Of a DNA stretch of 64,000 bases, positions 1 to 8,455 are shown in pieces (within the stretch, counting starts at the first letter, position 1; each line of letters opens with the position of its first letter). Position numbers and translations under genes: made by a program. The notes beneath the pieces were generated by a model that was not told where the DNA came from, ran no database searches, and was given only the letters and a program-made list of their open reading frames with translations. This DNA is from an uncultured Mollicutes bacterium (lineage in GTDB: Bacteria > Bacillota_I > Bacilli_A > RFN20 > CAG-826). The stretch is from contig UQCQ01000001.1 in assembly GCA_900539595.1 (NCBI GenBank), forward strand, positions 62,001-126,000, in the 5' to 3' direction.

Positions 1-1013
1 TTGGTGGAACGATCGCTCAAGTTTTCTACAACATGATCGTCGCCGTGCTGCGCGCAATGGGGGATTCCTTCAACCCCTTCTTGTTCTTGGTTTTCTCCAC
101 GATTGCGAATATCGGACTCGATTTGCTCTTCATTCAGGCCTTTCATTGGGGGGTTGCTGGGAGCGCCTGGGCCACCATTTTGAGCCAGGGCCTTGCCGCG
201 GTTGGAGCTATGATTTACGCCTATATCCGTTACCCCAAGTTACGTCTTCACAAAGAGGATATGACCTTCTCCTTCAAAGAGTATATGCGTCATATCAAAA
301 ATGGATTCCCCTCGGGATTTCAATTTTCCATTTTGGCCATCGGCTGCATCGTCATGCAGAACGCGATCATCCGTTTTGATATTCAGCCTGACGGCAGCAT
401 GCTTGCCTCGATGCCTGCCCAATTAGGATATGGGGCTGCCTGCAAAATCATCAATCTCTTGATGGTTCCTTATAATGCGATTGGCACGGCGATCCTCGCC
501 TTTGTCGGCCAAAACCTTGGTGCGGGCGACCATAAACGTTTAAAGCAAGGCGTATGGGCCGCGTTCTGGATTGGAATGGTATGCTACGCGGTTACCACCA
601 TTATAGGACTTCTATTAACCATCCATGGAGCGTATCAGTACCTCTTCTTGTCGCCAGAAAAAATCAATGAGCGTTCCATCGAATTCGGGAATATCTATCT
701 TTATGCGGCCGTTCCCTCTTTGATTTTGCTCATGATTTTGATTTTGTTCCGTAACGCATTGCAGGGATTAGAAAAACCCTTATTCCCCTTCTTGTCGGGA
801 GTTGGCGAATTAGCAGCCCGCGTTTTGGTATGCTCCTTTGTCCCCGCGTTAATGAATGGGGGACCCACCACGGCGGAAGCAACCCCTCTTTCCTTCTTAG
901 GCGCGGCATTAGGCGACCCCATCGCTTGGATTACTAGCCCTTTAATCGCTTTAATTCCGATGATTCATTATTTTAAAAAGTTATCAAAAGACGATAAAAA
1001 TAGTACGAAATAA
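1..1013 (+). CDS. MATE family multidrug/Na+ exporter, C-terminal part (5' end outside window)
   Basis: The frame is open from base 3, upstream of the first ATG at 33, so the gene begins before the window; 336 codons are visible. The opening YNMIVAVLRAMGDS resembles the motif in the middle of MATE transporters, where the first six-helix bundle ends. Seven to eight hydrophobic segments follow, with typical MATE features such as AILAFVGQNLGAGD (a Gln-Asn-x-Gly-Ala loop) and LFRNALQGLEKPLFPF. Family role: cation-coupled export of drugs or metabolites across the cytoplasmic membrane; the substrate cannot be told from sequence. The tail is short and basic. A strong hairpin lies 20 bp after the stop. 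Confidence 0.9.
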   Translation, partial: GGTIAQVFYNMIVAVLRAMGDSFNPFLFLVFSTIANIGLDLLFIQAFHWGVAGSAWATILSQGLAAVGAMIYAYIRYPKLRLHKEDMTFSFKEYMRHIKNGFPSGFQFSILAIGCIVMQNAIIRFDIQPDGSMLASMPAQLGYGAACKIINLLMVPYNAIGTAILAFVGQNLGAGDHKRLKQGVWAAFWIGMVCYAVTTIIGLLLTIHGAYQYLFLSPEKINERSIEFGNIYLYAAVPSLILLMILILFRNALQGLEKPLFPFLSGVGELAARVLVCSFVPALMNGGPTTAEATPLSFLGAALGDPIAWITSPLIALIPMIHYFKKLSKDDKNSTK

Positions 1014-1032
1014 ATGCTTTTCTTTCTTCATT

Positions 1033-1070
1033 AGTTTTCGAATTACACTTCGAAAACTTCCTGTTTTTTA
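1033..1070 (+). terminator. Rho-independent terminator after the MATE gene
   Basis: A perfect 10-bp stem (AGTTTTCGAA at 1033-1042, TTCGAAAACT at 1049-1058) with a 6-nt loop is followed by a T-rich stretch at 1059-1070. Confidence 0.7.
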
Positions 1071-1210
1071 TGATTTTTCGAATTCTATTTCGAATTCTTT
1101 TCGAGTCTCGCCCCGATAAGATGGGCGGTCAGTCATACGCTGTTGATATCAACGTGACACCATTTGACACCGATGCCCATAAAAGAACGAATAAGCCAAA
1201 AAACCATTTT
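1071..1210. other. Intergenic spacer with small repeats, no gene seen
   Basis: Between the MATE terminator and the tRNA terminator there is no supported gene. It holds repeated TTCGAATTC at 1078-1098, a perfect 12-bp palindrome GTTGATATCAAC at 1142-1153, and a direct repeat TGACACC at 1155-1161 and 1165-1171. Confidence 0.5.
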
Positions 1211-1238
1211 AAAAAACGACCTAGACGAATCTAGATCG
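1211..1238 (-). terminator. Rho-independent terminator of the tRNA transcript
   Basis: On the minus strand a 9-bp stem with one G-T pair (CGATCTAGA / TCTAGGTCG) closes a TTCG tetraloop and is followed at once by six T residues. It lies 12 bp past the CCA end of tRNA-Arg. Confidence 0.9.
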
Positions 1239-1250
1239 CTTTTGTCTAAA

Positions 1251-1327
1251 TGGCGCGCCCGAGGCGATTCGAACGCCTGACCCCAACCTTCGGAGGGTTG
1301 TACTCTATCCAGCTGAGCTACGAGCGC
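1251..1327 (-). tRNA. tRNA-Arg (anticodon CCG)
   Basis: The reverse strand folds into a complete cloverleaf: acceptor GCGCTCG pairs with CGGGCGC with one G-T pair, the anticodon stem CAACC/GGTTG holds loop CTCCGAA, and the T arm has TTCGAAT. The anticodon CCG reads CGG. The CCA end is encoded (TGG at 1251-1253). Confidence 0.96.
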
Positions 1328-1332
1328 GTAAA

Positions 1333-1419
1333 TGGTGCACTGGATGGGAGTCGAACCCACACCGGTTGCCCGACTAGCTCCTGAGACTAGCGCGTATACC
1401 AATTCCGCCACCAGTGCAC
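1333..1419 (-). tRNA. tRNA-Leu (anticodon CAG)
   Basis: An 87-nt class II tRNA with a long variable arm. The acceptor GTGCACT pairs with AGTGCAC; the anticodon stem CTAGT/GCTAG holds loop CTCAGGA, so the anticodon is CAG (codon CUG). The T loop is TTCGACT and CCA is encoded. It lies 5 nt upstream of tRNA-Arg, so the two are probably processed from one transcript. Confidence 0.96.
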
Positions 1420-1464
1420 GTGGAGATACTATATACTTCTCCGAAGCAAAAATCGAATGTTCCT

Positions 1465-3849
1465 TTATTTCTTTTTCGTTTTTTGATCCGCGTAGAAATC
1501 CTTGGTTTTCGTAGGGATTAGCCCATGGATAAATCCACGGATATAATGCCCGTTTGCATAATCGATGAGACGTCGCACATCCCGTTCGCTTTGGTCTTTG
1601 GCAATTTGACGAATCGGGGCATCATCAAAACCTGATTTGATTTGAATCGGCGTCCAATCCGCGTGTTCCTTGACGAACTGCTTCCGCCTCTTCTTTCCCA
1701 CTGCGGTCCAAGAGATATCCCCCATCGTGGAATCGCGGTCAAAGGGACGTTCCCGACGGTCTTTATCCAAGGTTAAAGGACGTCCTAATAACATCTCGAA
1801 TTCATCGTCGTATTGGGTGAAACCCCCGTGAGGGACGGCATAATAAATGGGGCACTTTTCGCGGAGATTAGGAAAAGTACGGGTTCCATCCACGATCAAA
1901 TCCAAGGTTGAAACGATATTCTCGGAGCTGGTGCCTAGGGCCAAGATATAGGTTCCGCCTTCTACTTGGAACGCGTGGGTTTCCGTATCGTAAATAGCAA
2001 AATCACTTTGGGTCAAATCAAAGGAAACCACTTGGGTCTCCCCTTCTTTTAGGGCGACTTTCTTAAATGCGACCAAGACACGCTTTGCTTTAAAGGCATT
2101 CCCTTTGGGGGATTCCGCATATAGTTCCAAAACGGTTTTCCCTGGGCGTGAACTTTTATTGGTGACGTTAGCATATACGCGAATCGTTTTTCCCGTTTCC
2201 AGGCGAGAAGAATCGCAACGAAGCGAATAAGAGAAACGATTGTAGGATAAGCCGTGCCCAAACGGATAAGCGACTTTAACTCCGGAAGTCAGATAATAAC
2301 GATATCCCACGTAAATGGATTCCTTGTAAATCGATTGCCCCTGGAAGCCGGGGTAGAAGCCAAAGGAAGGAACGTCGCTTTCATGTATCGGCCAAGTCTC
2401 CGCCAATTTGCCACAGGGGGAGCATTCTCCCGAAAGGATATCGCGAAGAGCTTCTCCGCTTCCTTCTCCTGCCAAATAGGTCAATAAAATCGCTTTGGCG
2501 CGATCGCGGAAAGGCAAAACAACGGGAGCACCGCAAGAAAGAATCACGACGATGTTGGGATTTACAGAATAAAGGGCATCGAACAAAGCAAGCTGGTTCT
2601 CCGGAAGATTCATCGTCTCGCGGTCATAGCCTTCCGATTCGTCTTCTTCCGGCAGCCCCATGAAATAGAGGACGGTTTTGCTGCGAGATGCCAAATCCAC
2701 CGCGTTAAAAAGCAAAGCTTTGGAATCCGAATTCGGCTTAAGGGAATAGCCCCTTGCAAAAGGAAGTTCTCGGTTGATGGCATCCAAGAAAGAAATAGAG
2801 TGTTCCGTATAAACTTTGCTCGACCCCCCTCCGTTATAACGTGGGGTTTCAGCAAAGGCACCGATGACGCAGGCGCCCATCAACGTCTTGGATAAAGGAA
2901 GAATATTGTTCTCGTTTTTCAGTAATACAATGGATTCTTCCGCTGCTTTAACCGCTAATTCATGGCACTTTTGGGCATCCCACCGCGCCACTTTATTCCC
3001 CTCTCTAATTTTGGAGATCAAATTCAAAACGCGGTCCGCGGACTCCGTCATTTTATCCAAAGACAAACGCCCAGATTTTGTCGCGCGCAATAGTTCTGCC
3101 GTGCGCTCTTTCGCGTAACAGGGCATTTCTACATCCAAGCCATGTTGATGGGAATAAACGGGGTCATAGGTTCCACCCCAATCGCTCATGACAACGCCCT
3201 CATACCCCCAGGAATTGCGCAGGGTATCCACGAGAAGATATTCGTTATCGCTGCAATGAATCCCGTTGACGATGTTATAGGCTGACATCATCGACCAAGG
3301 GTGCGCTTCTTTCACAACAATCTCGAAGGCTTTAAGGTAGATTTCGTGCATCGCCCGTTCATCCACGATTGAATCGTTGATGAAACGATAGTTCTCCTGA
3401 CTATTGCAAGCGAAATGCTTCACGCAGGCGGCGATGGAATTGCTCTGAACGCCTTGAATAAAGGCTGCGCCCATTTTGCCGGAAATCAAAGGATCCTCGG
3501 ACAAATATTCAAAATTACGGCCACATAGAGGGTTCCGTTTAATATTAACCCCAGGGGCCAGCAAAACGTCCGTTCCCTTTAAGGCACATTCTTCGGCAAT
3601 GGCTCGGCCGATCTGGTTTTCAAGCTCAACGTCCCAGCTGCAAGCCAATAAGCAAGGTGCGGGATAGCAAGTGGAATCCACTTCTTTGGGGGAGCGTACC
3701 CGTAGTCCAAGGGGACCATCATTCATCTCAATCCCTTCAATGCCAAGGCGTTTGCAGCCATGTAGTTTCCATTCTCCATTCCCGTGGAGAAGGTGGCATC
3801 TTTCCCTTAAGGTTAACGCCTGGTGTTGTTGCTTTGTTTTCTTAGCCAT
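1465..3849 (-). CDS. Glycoside hydrolase family 3 beta-glucosidase-type enzyme
   Basis: A 794-residue protein with the GH3 plan: an N-terminal (beta/alpha)8 barrel, an alpha/beta sandwich and a C-terminal fibronectin III-like domain (from about residue 560). Visible motifs are GRNFEYLSEDP, CVKHFACNSQE, and GVVMSDWGG, whose Asp in SDW is the family nucleophile. It hydrolyses terminal beta-D-glucosides or related sugars. No signal peptide, so cytoplasmic, acting on imported oligosaccharides. There is no Shine-Dalgarno next to the ATG; instead TATAAT lies 9 nt before it (3859-3864), suggesting a near-leaderless mRNA. Exact sugar specificity is unknown; beta-xylosidase activity is possible in this family. 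Confidence 0.92.
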   Translation of the reverse strand: MAKKTKQQHQALTLRERCHLLHGNGEWKLHGCKRLGIEGIEMNDGPLGLRVRSPKEVDSTCYPAPCLLACSWDVELENQIGRAIAEECALKGTDVLLAPGVNIKRNPLCGRNFEYLSEDPLISGKMGAAFIQGVQSNSIAACVKHFACNSQENYRFINDSIVDERAMHEIYLKAFEIVVKEAHPWSMMSAYNIVNGIHCSDNEYLLVDTLRNSWGYEGVVMSDWGGTYDPVYSHQHGLDVEMPCYAKERTAELLRATKSGRLSLDKMTESADRVLNLISKIREGNKVARWDAQKCHELAVKAAEESIVLLKNENNILPLSKTLMGACVIGAFAETPRYNGGGSSKVYTEHSISFLDAINRELPFARGYSLKPNSDSKALLFNAVDLASRSKTVLYFMGLPEEDESEGYDRETMNLPENQLALFDALYSVNPNIVVILSCGAPVVLPFRDRAKAILLTYLAGEGSGEALRDILSGECSPCGKLAETWPIHESDVPSFGFYPGFQGQSIYKESIYVGYRYYLTSGVKVAYPFGHGLSYNRFSYSLRCDSSRLETGKTIRVYANVTNKSSRPGKTVLELYAESPKGNAFKAKRVLVAFKKVALKEGETQVVSFDLTQSDFAIYDTETHAFQVEGGTYILALGTSSENIVSTLDLIVDGTRTFPNLREKCPIYYAVPHGGFTQYDDEFEMLLGRPLTLDKDRRERPFDRDSTMGDISWTAVGKKRRKQFVKEHADWTPIQIKSGFDDAPIRQIAKDQSERDVRRLIDYANGHYIRGFIHGLIPTKTKDFYADQKTKKK

Positions 3850-3858
3850 ATTGCAAGG

Positions 3859-3864
3859 ATTATA
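3859..3864 (-). promoter_or_regulatory. -10 element of a near-leaderless GH3 mRNA
   Basis: TATAAT on the minus strand ends 9 nt before the GH3 ATG. A start about 7 nt downstream would leave a 2-3 nt leader. The -35 region is poor. Confidence 0.55.
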
Positions 3865-3961
3865 TCCCCTCCATCATAAAAATCGAAGAGAACGGATATT
3901 AGGAATGAAAAGAGGTAAAATGCGTCCTTCGTCGTTCGCTACTTTGGATCAATCCGTAACT

Positions 3962-5263
3962 TTATTTTAGAGGACGAAGGAAAAACGCAAAGGGATTAAC
4001 GAGGGATTCTGGCATTTCTTCCACCACCCCTTGTTTGATGAGTTTTTTGAAGATGCGGCGGGATTTGATGATGTCCTTCTTTCGTCTTTCTAGGCTAGGC
4101 CAATCCGTGCCGTGTTTATGGTCTTCCACGGCAGTGAAAAGCATCTTTTCGAACTGATCGATCATCAAAGGCAAGGCGTAATTTTTCGCGTTGTCGATAT
4201 ATTTTTGACGCAAATCCATGCGAATCAAAGGATTGTCGAGGAAATAATCGATTCGTTTGGTTAAGGAACGGGCGCTGCCATGATGGAACAAACACCGATT
4301 GTCCAACGAGAACGTGTTCGTCGCCGACATATGCGCATCCGCGATAAGGGGAACGGCCCCGCAGGCGAAGGCTTCGATGCAAGAAATCCCCTCGATTTCA
4401 AAATCGCTGCAATGGACGTACAAATCGCTCCAATTCAAAATTTCGCGGAGGCGGTCCTGCTTGCAGAATTGGATGATTAAAGGATGGGCCAATCCCACTT
4501 TTTTAGCCAAGTGGAGATAACGCTTCTTCTCTGGGCCTTGGCCACAAAGGATTAATTGGATTTTGTCGTTGTATTTGCTTTTGGCCACCGCTTTAATCAG
4601 CAAGTCCTGTCTCTTTTCGTGAGCAAGCCTGCCGACGGCGGTGACAACATACAAGCCTTTTAGCTCTTTGGGTTTTTGGGTTTCAATCGGATGGAAGAAA
4701 TCCGTATTGACCCCGTTAGAAATCACCACGGGGACGCTTCTACGATAATGATGCAGGCGAATCTCTCTCGCCGTCATCGCGCTTGGGCAATGGACGTATT
4801 TGGTGTAATCGTACTGGTAACGACGGAAGGAATTGAAGAGAATGGTGTTGATGCCATGCGTCCATCCCAAATGGATCGCCGAGGTGATGTTTTGGGGCAA
4901 AAGGTGGAAGGCGCTGGTGACGGGAACCCCCAAAGATTCCGCGATCAAACGGGCATGACTTTCGAGTTTGAAGGGCAAGAATAAATGAACGAGGTCGGCG
5001 TCTTTGATCGCGTAATATAAACTCACGTCATCGACGTGGCAAAAGGTAAAGCCCTCTTTATCAATCAACCATTGGAAAAAGGGAAAATGGAAGGGTTCCT
5101 GTGGATAATAATCATCAGGGGCATCGTCTGGATTGTTATAAGTCGTCCCAACAAGACGAACTTCGTGTCCTTTGGCTTTCAATCCTTTGGCAAAACGAAG
5201 GCAGGTGGCCGTCGTGCCATTGTTGAGGATATTCGCGCATTCGAGCACAAAAACAATCTTCAT
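3962..5263 (-). CDS. Glycosyltransferase family 4 (GT-B fold), probably lipid or polysaccharide glucosyltransferase
   Basis: A 433-residue GT4 enzyme. The N-terminal Rossmann half begins MKIVFVLECAN, with the acceptor-side loop NNGTTATCLRFAKGL. The donor half has VVTAVGRLAHEKRQDLLIKA and the E-x7-E motif in FEIEGISCIEAFACG that binds the nucleotide sugar. About 60 extra basic residues form the C-terminus. It resembles the diacylglycerol glucosyltransferase branch of GT4, but the acceptor is not provable here. It stands alone. A TAAAAT box with TG extension sits 10 nt before the ATG and no Shine-Dalgarno is present, so the mRNA is probably near-leaderless. Confidence 0.85.
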   Translation of the reverse strand: MKIVFVLECANILNNGTTATCLRFAKGLKAKGHEVRLVGTTYNNPDDAPDDYYPQEPFHFPFFQWLIDKEGFTFCHVDDVSLYYAIKDADLVHLFLPFKLESHARLIAESLGVPVTSAFHLLPQNITSAIHLGWTHGINTILFNSFRRYQYDYTKYVHCPSAMTAREIRLHHYRRSVPVVISNGVNTDFFHPIETQKPKELKGLYVVTAVGRLAHEKRQDLLIKAVAKSKYNDKIQLILCGQGPEKKRYLHLAKKVGLAHPLIIQFCKQDRLREILNWSDLYVHCSDFEIEGISCIEAFACGAVPLIADAHMSATNTFSLDNRCLFHHGSARSLTKRIDYFLDNPLIRMDLRQKYIDNAKNYALPLMIDQFEKMLFTAVEDHKHGTDWPSLERRKKDIIKSRRIFKKLIKQGVVEEMPESLVNPFAFFLRPLK

Positions 5264-5273
5264 AAGTGGCCGT

Positions 5274-5279
5274 ATTTTA
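5274..5279 (-). promoter_or_regulatory. Extended -10 element upstream of the GT4 gene
   Basis: TGCTAAAAT on the minus strand, hexamer 10 nt before the ATG; there is no ribosome binding site between them. Confidence 0.55.
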
Positions 5280-5290
5280 GCATATCTCCT

Positions 5291-5321
5291 ACAAAAATAA
5301 ACGGAGGCCTACGCCCCCGTT
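5291..5321 (-). terminator. Rho-independent terminator after the XRE regulator
   Basis: Minus-strand stem AACGGGGGC / GCCTCCGTT (one mismatch) around a 4-nt loop, followed by TTTATTTTTG. It lies 20 bp downstream of the XRE stop codon. Confidence 0.85.
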
Positions 5322-5341
5322 ATGCTCTCGCATTTTGTTGA

Positions 5342-6037
5342 TTATTTCGTAGAATCCGTCGTTTTGGAGGCCTCTTCTTTCGCCGCCATCGCCTTTTCTA
5401 TCGACCCAGCAATTCCATAATAGGCAGGAATGAATAGGAAGATGACCCATAAGGGATGAAACCAATTCATTCCTTGGTCTAGGAGAATAAAGCAGATGAG
5501 GCAATAAAGCCCAACGCAAAGGAAAACAACGTTGAGCGAGGTGGCTTTCTTTTTCAAAATCGCATCGGAAATGGAAGCTAGGAATTCTCCAAAAAGCAAG
5601 AAGGTCCAACCGCACTTCCAGCCTAAATATCCCTGATTCCCCTGCCATAAAAATCCAGCGAGAAGAAAGGAGAGGATCCCAAGGAAATCAAACACGCCGT
5701 GGACGATAGCTTTGACGATTTTTTGATTGGGGGTCAGGCAAGCGTCATCGTCTTTTTCGGACTCTACGGCTTTCGGCTCTTCTTTCTTTTCTTCTTGTTG
5801 GTCTTTCACGTCTTGAACGATTTCATCCACGGGCGTATCCGTAGAAAGAAGGTCATCTAAGGAAACATGATAGATTTGAGCAAGGACAATTAAGTTATCC
5901 GTGTCCGGGCTTGCTTCCGCGCGTTCCCACTTAGAAACGGCTTGACGGGATAACCCCAGTTTGGAGGCAAGTTCTTCTTGAGACAGCCCCGATTTTTTAC
6001 GGAGCTCGACGAGGCGATTGGCAATTTCGATATTCAT
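5342..6037 (-). CDS. XRE-family transcriptional regulator with C-terminal membrane segments
   Basis: 231 residues. Residues 1-62 are a Cro/C1-type helix-turn-helix (LSQEELASKLGLSRQAVSKW), then the common tail SPDTDNLIVLAQIYHVSLDDLL. An acidic linker (about 70-105) leads to three or four hydrophobic helices (about 108-215), so the DNA-binding head is tethered to the membrane. Such proteins often respond to envelope or cell-state signals; the targets here are unknown. The start has a strong Shine-Dalgarno (AAGGAGGA). A terminator follows. Single gene between the GT4 gene and folA. Confidence 0.88.
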   Translation of the reverse strand: MNIEIANRLVELRKKSGLSQEELASKLGLSRQAVSKWERAEASPDTDNLIVLAQIYHVSLDDLLSTDTPVDEIVQDVKDQQEEKKEEPKAVESEKDDDACLTPNQKIVKAIVHGVFDFLGILSFLLAGFLWQGNQGYLGWKCGWTFLLFGEFLASISDAILKKKATSLNVVFLCVGLYCLICFILLDQGMNWFHPLWVIFLFIPAYYGIAGSIEKAMAAKEEASKTTDSTK

Positions 6038-6120
6038 AATCTCTTCCTCCTTGGAAGGTGCCTCCAGCGTACGGTTTCTTCCAGTTTACGGTCTAGGTAT
6101 TCTGCTAGTCAAATCCGCAA

Positions 6121-6645
6121 CTAACGGTTGCAAAGGCTCTTTTTATGGCGATTTACGTATTTGGTGAAGCGAATTGCAAGGCCTCCGTCTTGAATCGGTT
6201 CCCCTTCTTCGATGCATTCCCAATTAGGGTTTTCATCGAGGTTTTCAAAAAACACTTCCGCCCCTCCATCCGCGTCAACCTTGGTTAAAAGGACTTCATC
6301 AGAATAAGGAAGCAATTGACGGTAAATGGAAGCCCCACCGATGACATAGACATCTTGTTCTTCTAACGCTTTGCCAATGCTAGAAAGGAATTCCTCCATC
6401 GTATGGACGTTCGCAACCCCTTCGTATTCGTGGGTGGGGTCTTGGGACAAAACGATGCTAGGGCGCCCCTTCAATGGTTTTTGATTGGGGAAGGAAAGCA
6501 ATGTGTTCTCTCCCATGGCACAGACGTGACCCATCGTCGTTTTGCGAAAGAAAGCCATATCCAAAGGAAGGTGGAACAATAGCCCGTTCCTCTTCCCAAT
6601 GCCGAACTTCTTGTCGGCGTTTAATATTTCAATCAATTTTCCCAT
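6121..6645 (-). CDS. folA: Dihydrofolate reductase
   Basis: 174 residues matching the DHFR fold: N-terminal IEILNADKKFGIGKRNGLLFHL (shown in part: GIGKRNGLLFHLPLDMAFF) contains the substrate loop, where the Asp in LPLDMAFF takes the usual Asp/Glu role. The NADPH-binding region is VCAMGENTLLSFP...GRPSIVLSQD and VYVIGGASIYRQLLP. It regenerates tetrahydrofolate from dihydrofolate. It lies 1 bp after thyA, the enzyme that produces dihydrofolate, in the same transcript. Normal length. Confidence 0.95.
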   Translation of the reverse strand: MGKLIEILNADKKFGIGKRNGLLFHLPLDMAFFRKTTMGHVCAMGENTLLSFPNQKPLKGRPSIVLSQDPTHEYEGVANVHTMEEFLSSIGKALEEQDVYVIGGASIYRQLLPYSDEVLLTKVDADGGAEVFFENLDENPNWECIEEGEPIQDGGLAIRFTKYVNRHKKSLCNR

Positions 6646-6646
6646 T

Positions 6647-7477
6647 TTAGATGGCCACAGGAATTTTTTTGTCTAAGGTTTCGAATTCATAATCGACGAG
6701 TTCAAAATCTTCGACTTTGAAATCATAGAAATTCTTGATGTTGGGGTTGATGATGAGTTTGGGCGCAGGGTGCTCGGGTTTAGCAATGACTTCCTTCACG
6801 ATATCGACGTGACGGTCATAAATATGGGCATCGGAAATCACATGGAGCAAGATGCCGGGTTTTAATCCACTAACTTGGGCAAACATCATCAAAAGAAGGG
6901 AATATTGAAGGACGTTCCAGTTATTCGCGGTCAACATATCGTTAGAACGTTGGTTCAAGATGCCGTTAAGCTTATCTCCGGAAACGTTGAAGGTCATCGA
7001 ATAGGCGCAAGGATAAAGATACATCTCGTGAAGATCTTCAAAATTATAGATGTTGGTCATGATGCGACGGCTGTGCGGATTGTTCTTTAAATCGAAAAGG
7101 ACGCGATCCACTTGGTCGAATTCGCCTTCGGGATAAATCGATTTTTTGGCGAGCTGGTATCCATAGGCTTTGCCAATCGATCCGGTTTCATCCGCCCACG
7201 AATCCCAAATGTGGCTATGGAGGTCATGGACGTTATTCGATTTCTTTTGCCAAATCCAAAGCAATTCATCCAAGCAGCTTTTGAATGCGGTGCGGCGAAT
7301 CGTAAGAATTGGCAGTTCTTCTTGCAAATCATAACGGTTTACAATGCCGAATTTCTTGATGGTGTGGGCAGGAGCCCCATCCGCCCAATGGGGACGGACG
7401 GGATAATCGGTATCCCAAACTCCGTTCTCCAAAATATCCTTCATATTATCAATAAAAATACGGTCTGCACGTGACAT
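6647..7477 (-). CDS. thyA: Thymidylate synthase
   Basis: 276 residues from the ATG at 7477, chosen because an AAGGGAG site precedes it and the longer reading has no site. It makes dTMP from dUMP with methylene-tetrahydrofolate. The active-site Cys is in LYPCAYSMTFNV, followed by NQRSNDMLTANNWN and SDAHIYDRHVDIV, which are dUMP-binding motifs. The His after the catalytic Cys in the E. coli enzyme is Ala here; this PCAY/HIYDRH pattern belongs to a known bacterial subgroup. folA follows after 1 bp. Confidence 0.95.
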   Translation of the reverse strand: MSRADRIFIDNMKDILENGVWDTDYPVRPHWADGAPAHTIKKFGIVNRYDLQEELPILTIRRTAFKSCLDELLWIWQKKSNNVHDLHSHIWDSWADETGSIGKAYGYQLAKKSIYPEGEFDQVDRVLFDLKNNPHSRRIMTNIYNFEDLHEMYLYPCAYSMTFNVSGDKLNGILNQRSNDMLTANNWNVLQYSLLLMMFAQVSGLKPGILLHVISDAHIYDRHVDIVKEVIAKPEHPAPKLIINPNIKNFYDFKVEDFELVDYEFETLDKKIPVAI

Positions 7478-7536
7478 GGAAATCTCCCTTCGTCCTTGAA
7501 GAAAAGTATAAAGAAAAAAAGGGGGCTTATAAACCA

Positions 7537-7565
7537 TTTATCCTCAATAATCTTATTTCCGTCAA
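7537..7565 (-). promoter_or_regulatory. thyA-folA promoter
   Basis: Minus strand: TTGACG (7560-7565), 17-bp spacer, GATAAA (7537-7542), about 60 nt before the thyA ATG. Confidence 0.55.
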
Positions 7566-7600
7566 CTTGTCTTCGTCTTCATTTCAAGCCCCACACCGCT

Positions 7601-7662
7601 TTGTTTCATTCCGACTTCAATTGTTTCAAAGCCAATGAAACAATGAAATTCCAATGAAACAA
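7601..7662. repeat. Four copies of TTGTTTCA in paired arrangement upstream of thyA
   Basis: TTGTTTCA at 7601-7608 and 7621-7628, and its reverse complement at 7636-7643 and 7655-7662. Each pair is spaced 19-20 bp and the second pair is inverted. Part of the second pair lies in a longer direct repeat CCAATGAAACAATG (7632-7645, 7651-7664). Possible operator; the protein is unknown. Confidence 0.5.
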
Positions 7663-7669
7663 TGCCGTC

Positions 7670-7715
7670 AAAATAAAAACGCCTTTGCAAAGGTGGTACC
7701 TTGAACAAAGGCGTT
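7670..7715 (-). terminator. Rho-independent terminator after the 223-residue membrane protein
   Basis: Minus-strand stem AACGCCTTTG / CAAAGGCGTT (10 bp) encloses an inner palindrome AAGGTACCACCTT and is followed by TTTTATTT. Confidence 0.85.
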
Positions 7716-7730
7716 AAAAACTCAACGAAA

Positions 7731-8402
7731 TTATTCGTGATCGACTTCCCCTTCAATCGGGGCATCCGCTTGAATGGTTTTGGAAATCACAACCGTCGCG
7801 GCAGGAAGCACGACAAAGGTGGAGAGGCCCATGAAGATGGCATAGACCAAAACGACGATGCCGAAAATGATGAGCTGCACATTTCCAGGGATAATGGTGT
7901 CTCCGCCGTTGCCTTTAGCGATGCAAAGGGCGCCAAGAACGATGGAAACAACGGCCATAATCACCCCGAAAATCACTGCTGGAACAGCCATTTTCATGGC
8001 CTTTTGGCGGACGGCGTTGACCGCTAATAGCAAGGCATCAACAGCCAAAATGCATCCGACGACGATCATCACAAACGGAATGAATCCAATGAGGACACCC
8101 ATAAGATTGGCGGCTTCGCGATAAACGCAGAACCAAATGCCAGCGGCAAGGATGATTCCTCCAGACATCGCCGCTGTGGCAAAGGCTTCATGGCTAACCA
8201 CGGCAGCAAAGATACCAGCGATAATGCCAATTGAACCAATCACAATGAGCGTCCAGCCCAAAACGAGGGAGATGGCATTAAGCGCATCGCTGGGATTCGA
8301 CCCCTTTCCCATTTGGGCTCCGGCGACGATCACCAAAATACCGACAACCAGCATAATGGCGGCTTGGATCCATTTATTCAAAGATTTGCGAACGAGTTTC
8401 AT
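7731..8402 (-). CDS. Multi-pass membrane protein of unknown function
   Basis: I do not recognise a family. The 223 residues start MKLVRKSLNKW and contain about six hydrophobic helices (near 12-30, 43-65, 75-93, 98-125, 138-160, 165-205), with small-residue-rich helices and few charges. A strong Shine-Dalgarno (GGAGGA) precedes the ATG. It lies 53 bp downstream of potD on the same strand, so it could be read from the pot transcript, but a terminator after it closes the unit. Nothing shows a catalytic site. Confidence 0.75.
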   Translation of the reverse strand: MKLVRKSLNKWIQAAIMLVVGILVIVAGAQMGKGSNPSDALNAISLVLGWTLIVIGSIGIIAGIFAAVVSHEAFATAAMSGGIILAAGIWFCVYREAANLMGVLIGFIPFVMIVVGCILAVDALLLAVNAVRQKAMKMAVPAVIFGVIMAVVSIVLGALCIAKGNGGDTIIPGNVQLIIFGIVVLVYAIFMGLSTFVVLPAATVVISKTIQADAPIEGEVDHE

Positions 8403-8455
8403 AAATCATTTCCTCCTTTAACGATGATTGTATCACGGAACAAAAGGAAGGGGGA

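Noticed and set aside
1071..1106. Repeated TTCGAATTC as a possible mobile-element end
   Set aside because: Copies are short, close together and not associated with a transposase or target-site duplication.
1133..1411. Minus-strand ORF of 92 codons across both tRNA genes
   Set aside because: It is an artefact of the tRNA sequences; the short tail VKWCHVDINSV has no supporting start site, so an integrase remnant cannot be claimed.
7678..7715. AAAGGTGGTACCTTG on the plus strand, similar to a T-box motif
   Set aside because: No plus-strand gene follows, the conserved T-box flanks are absent, and the sequence is explained as the loop of a minus-strand terminator.
7562..7765. Minus-strand 67-codon ORF in the thyA upstream region
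   Set aside because: It spans the terminator and the repeated 8-mers, has no ribosome site, and is better explained as regulatory DNA.
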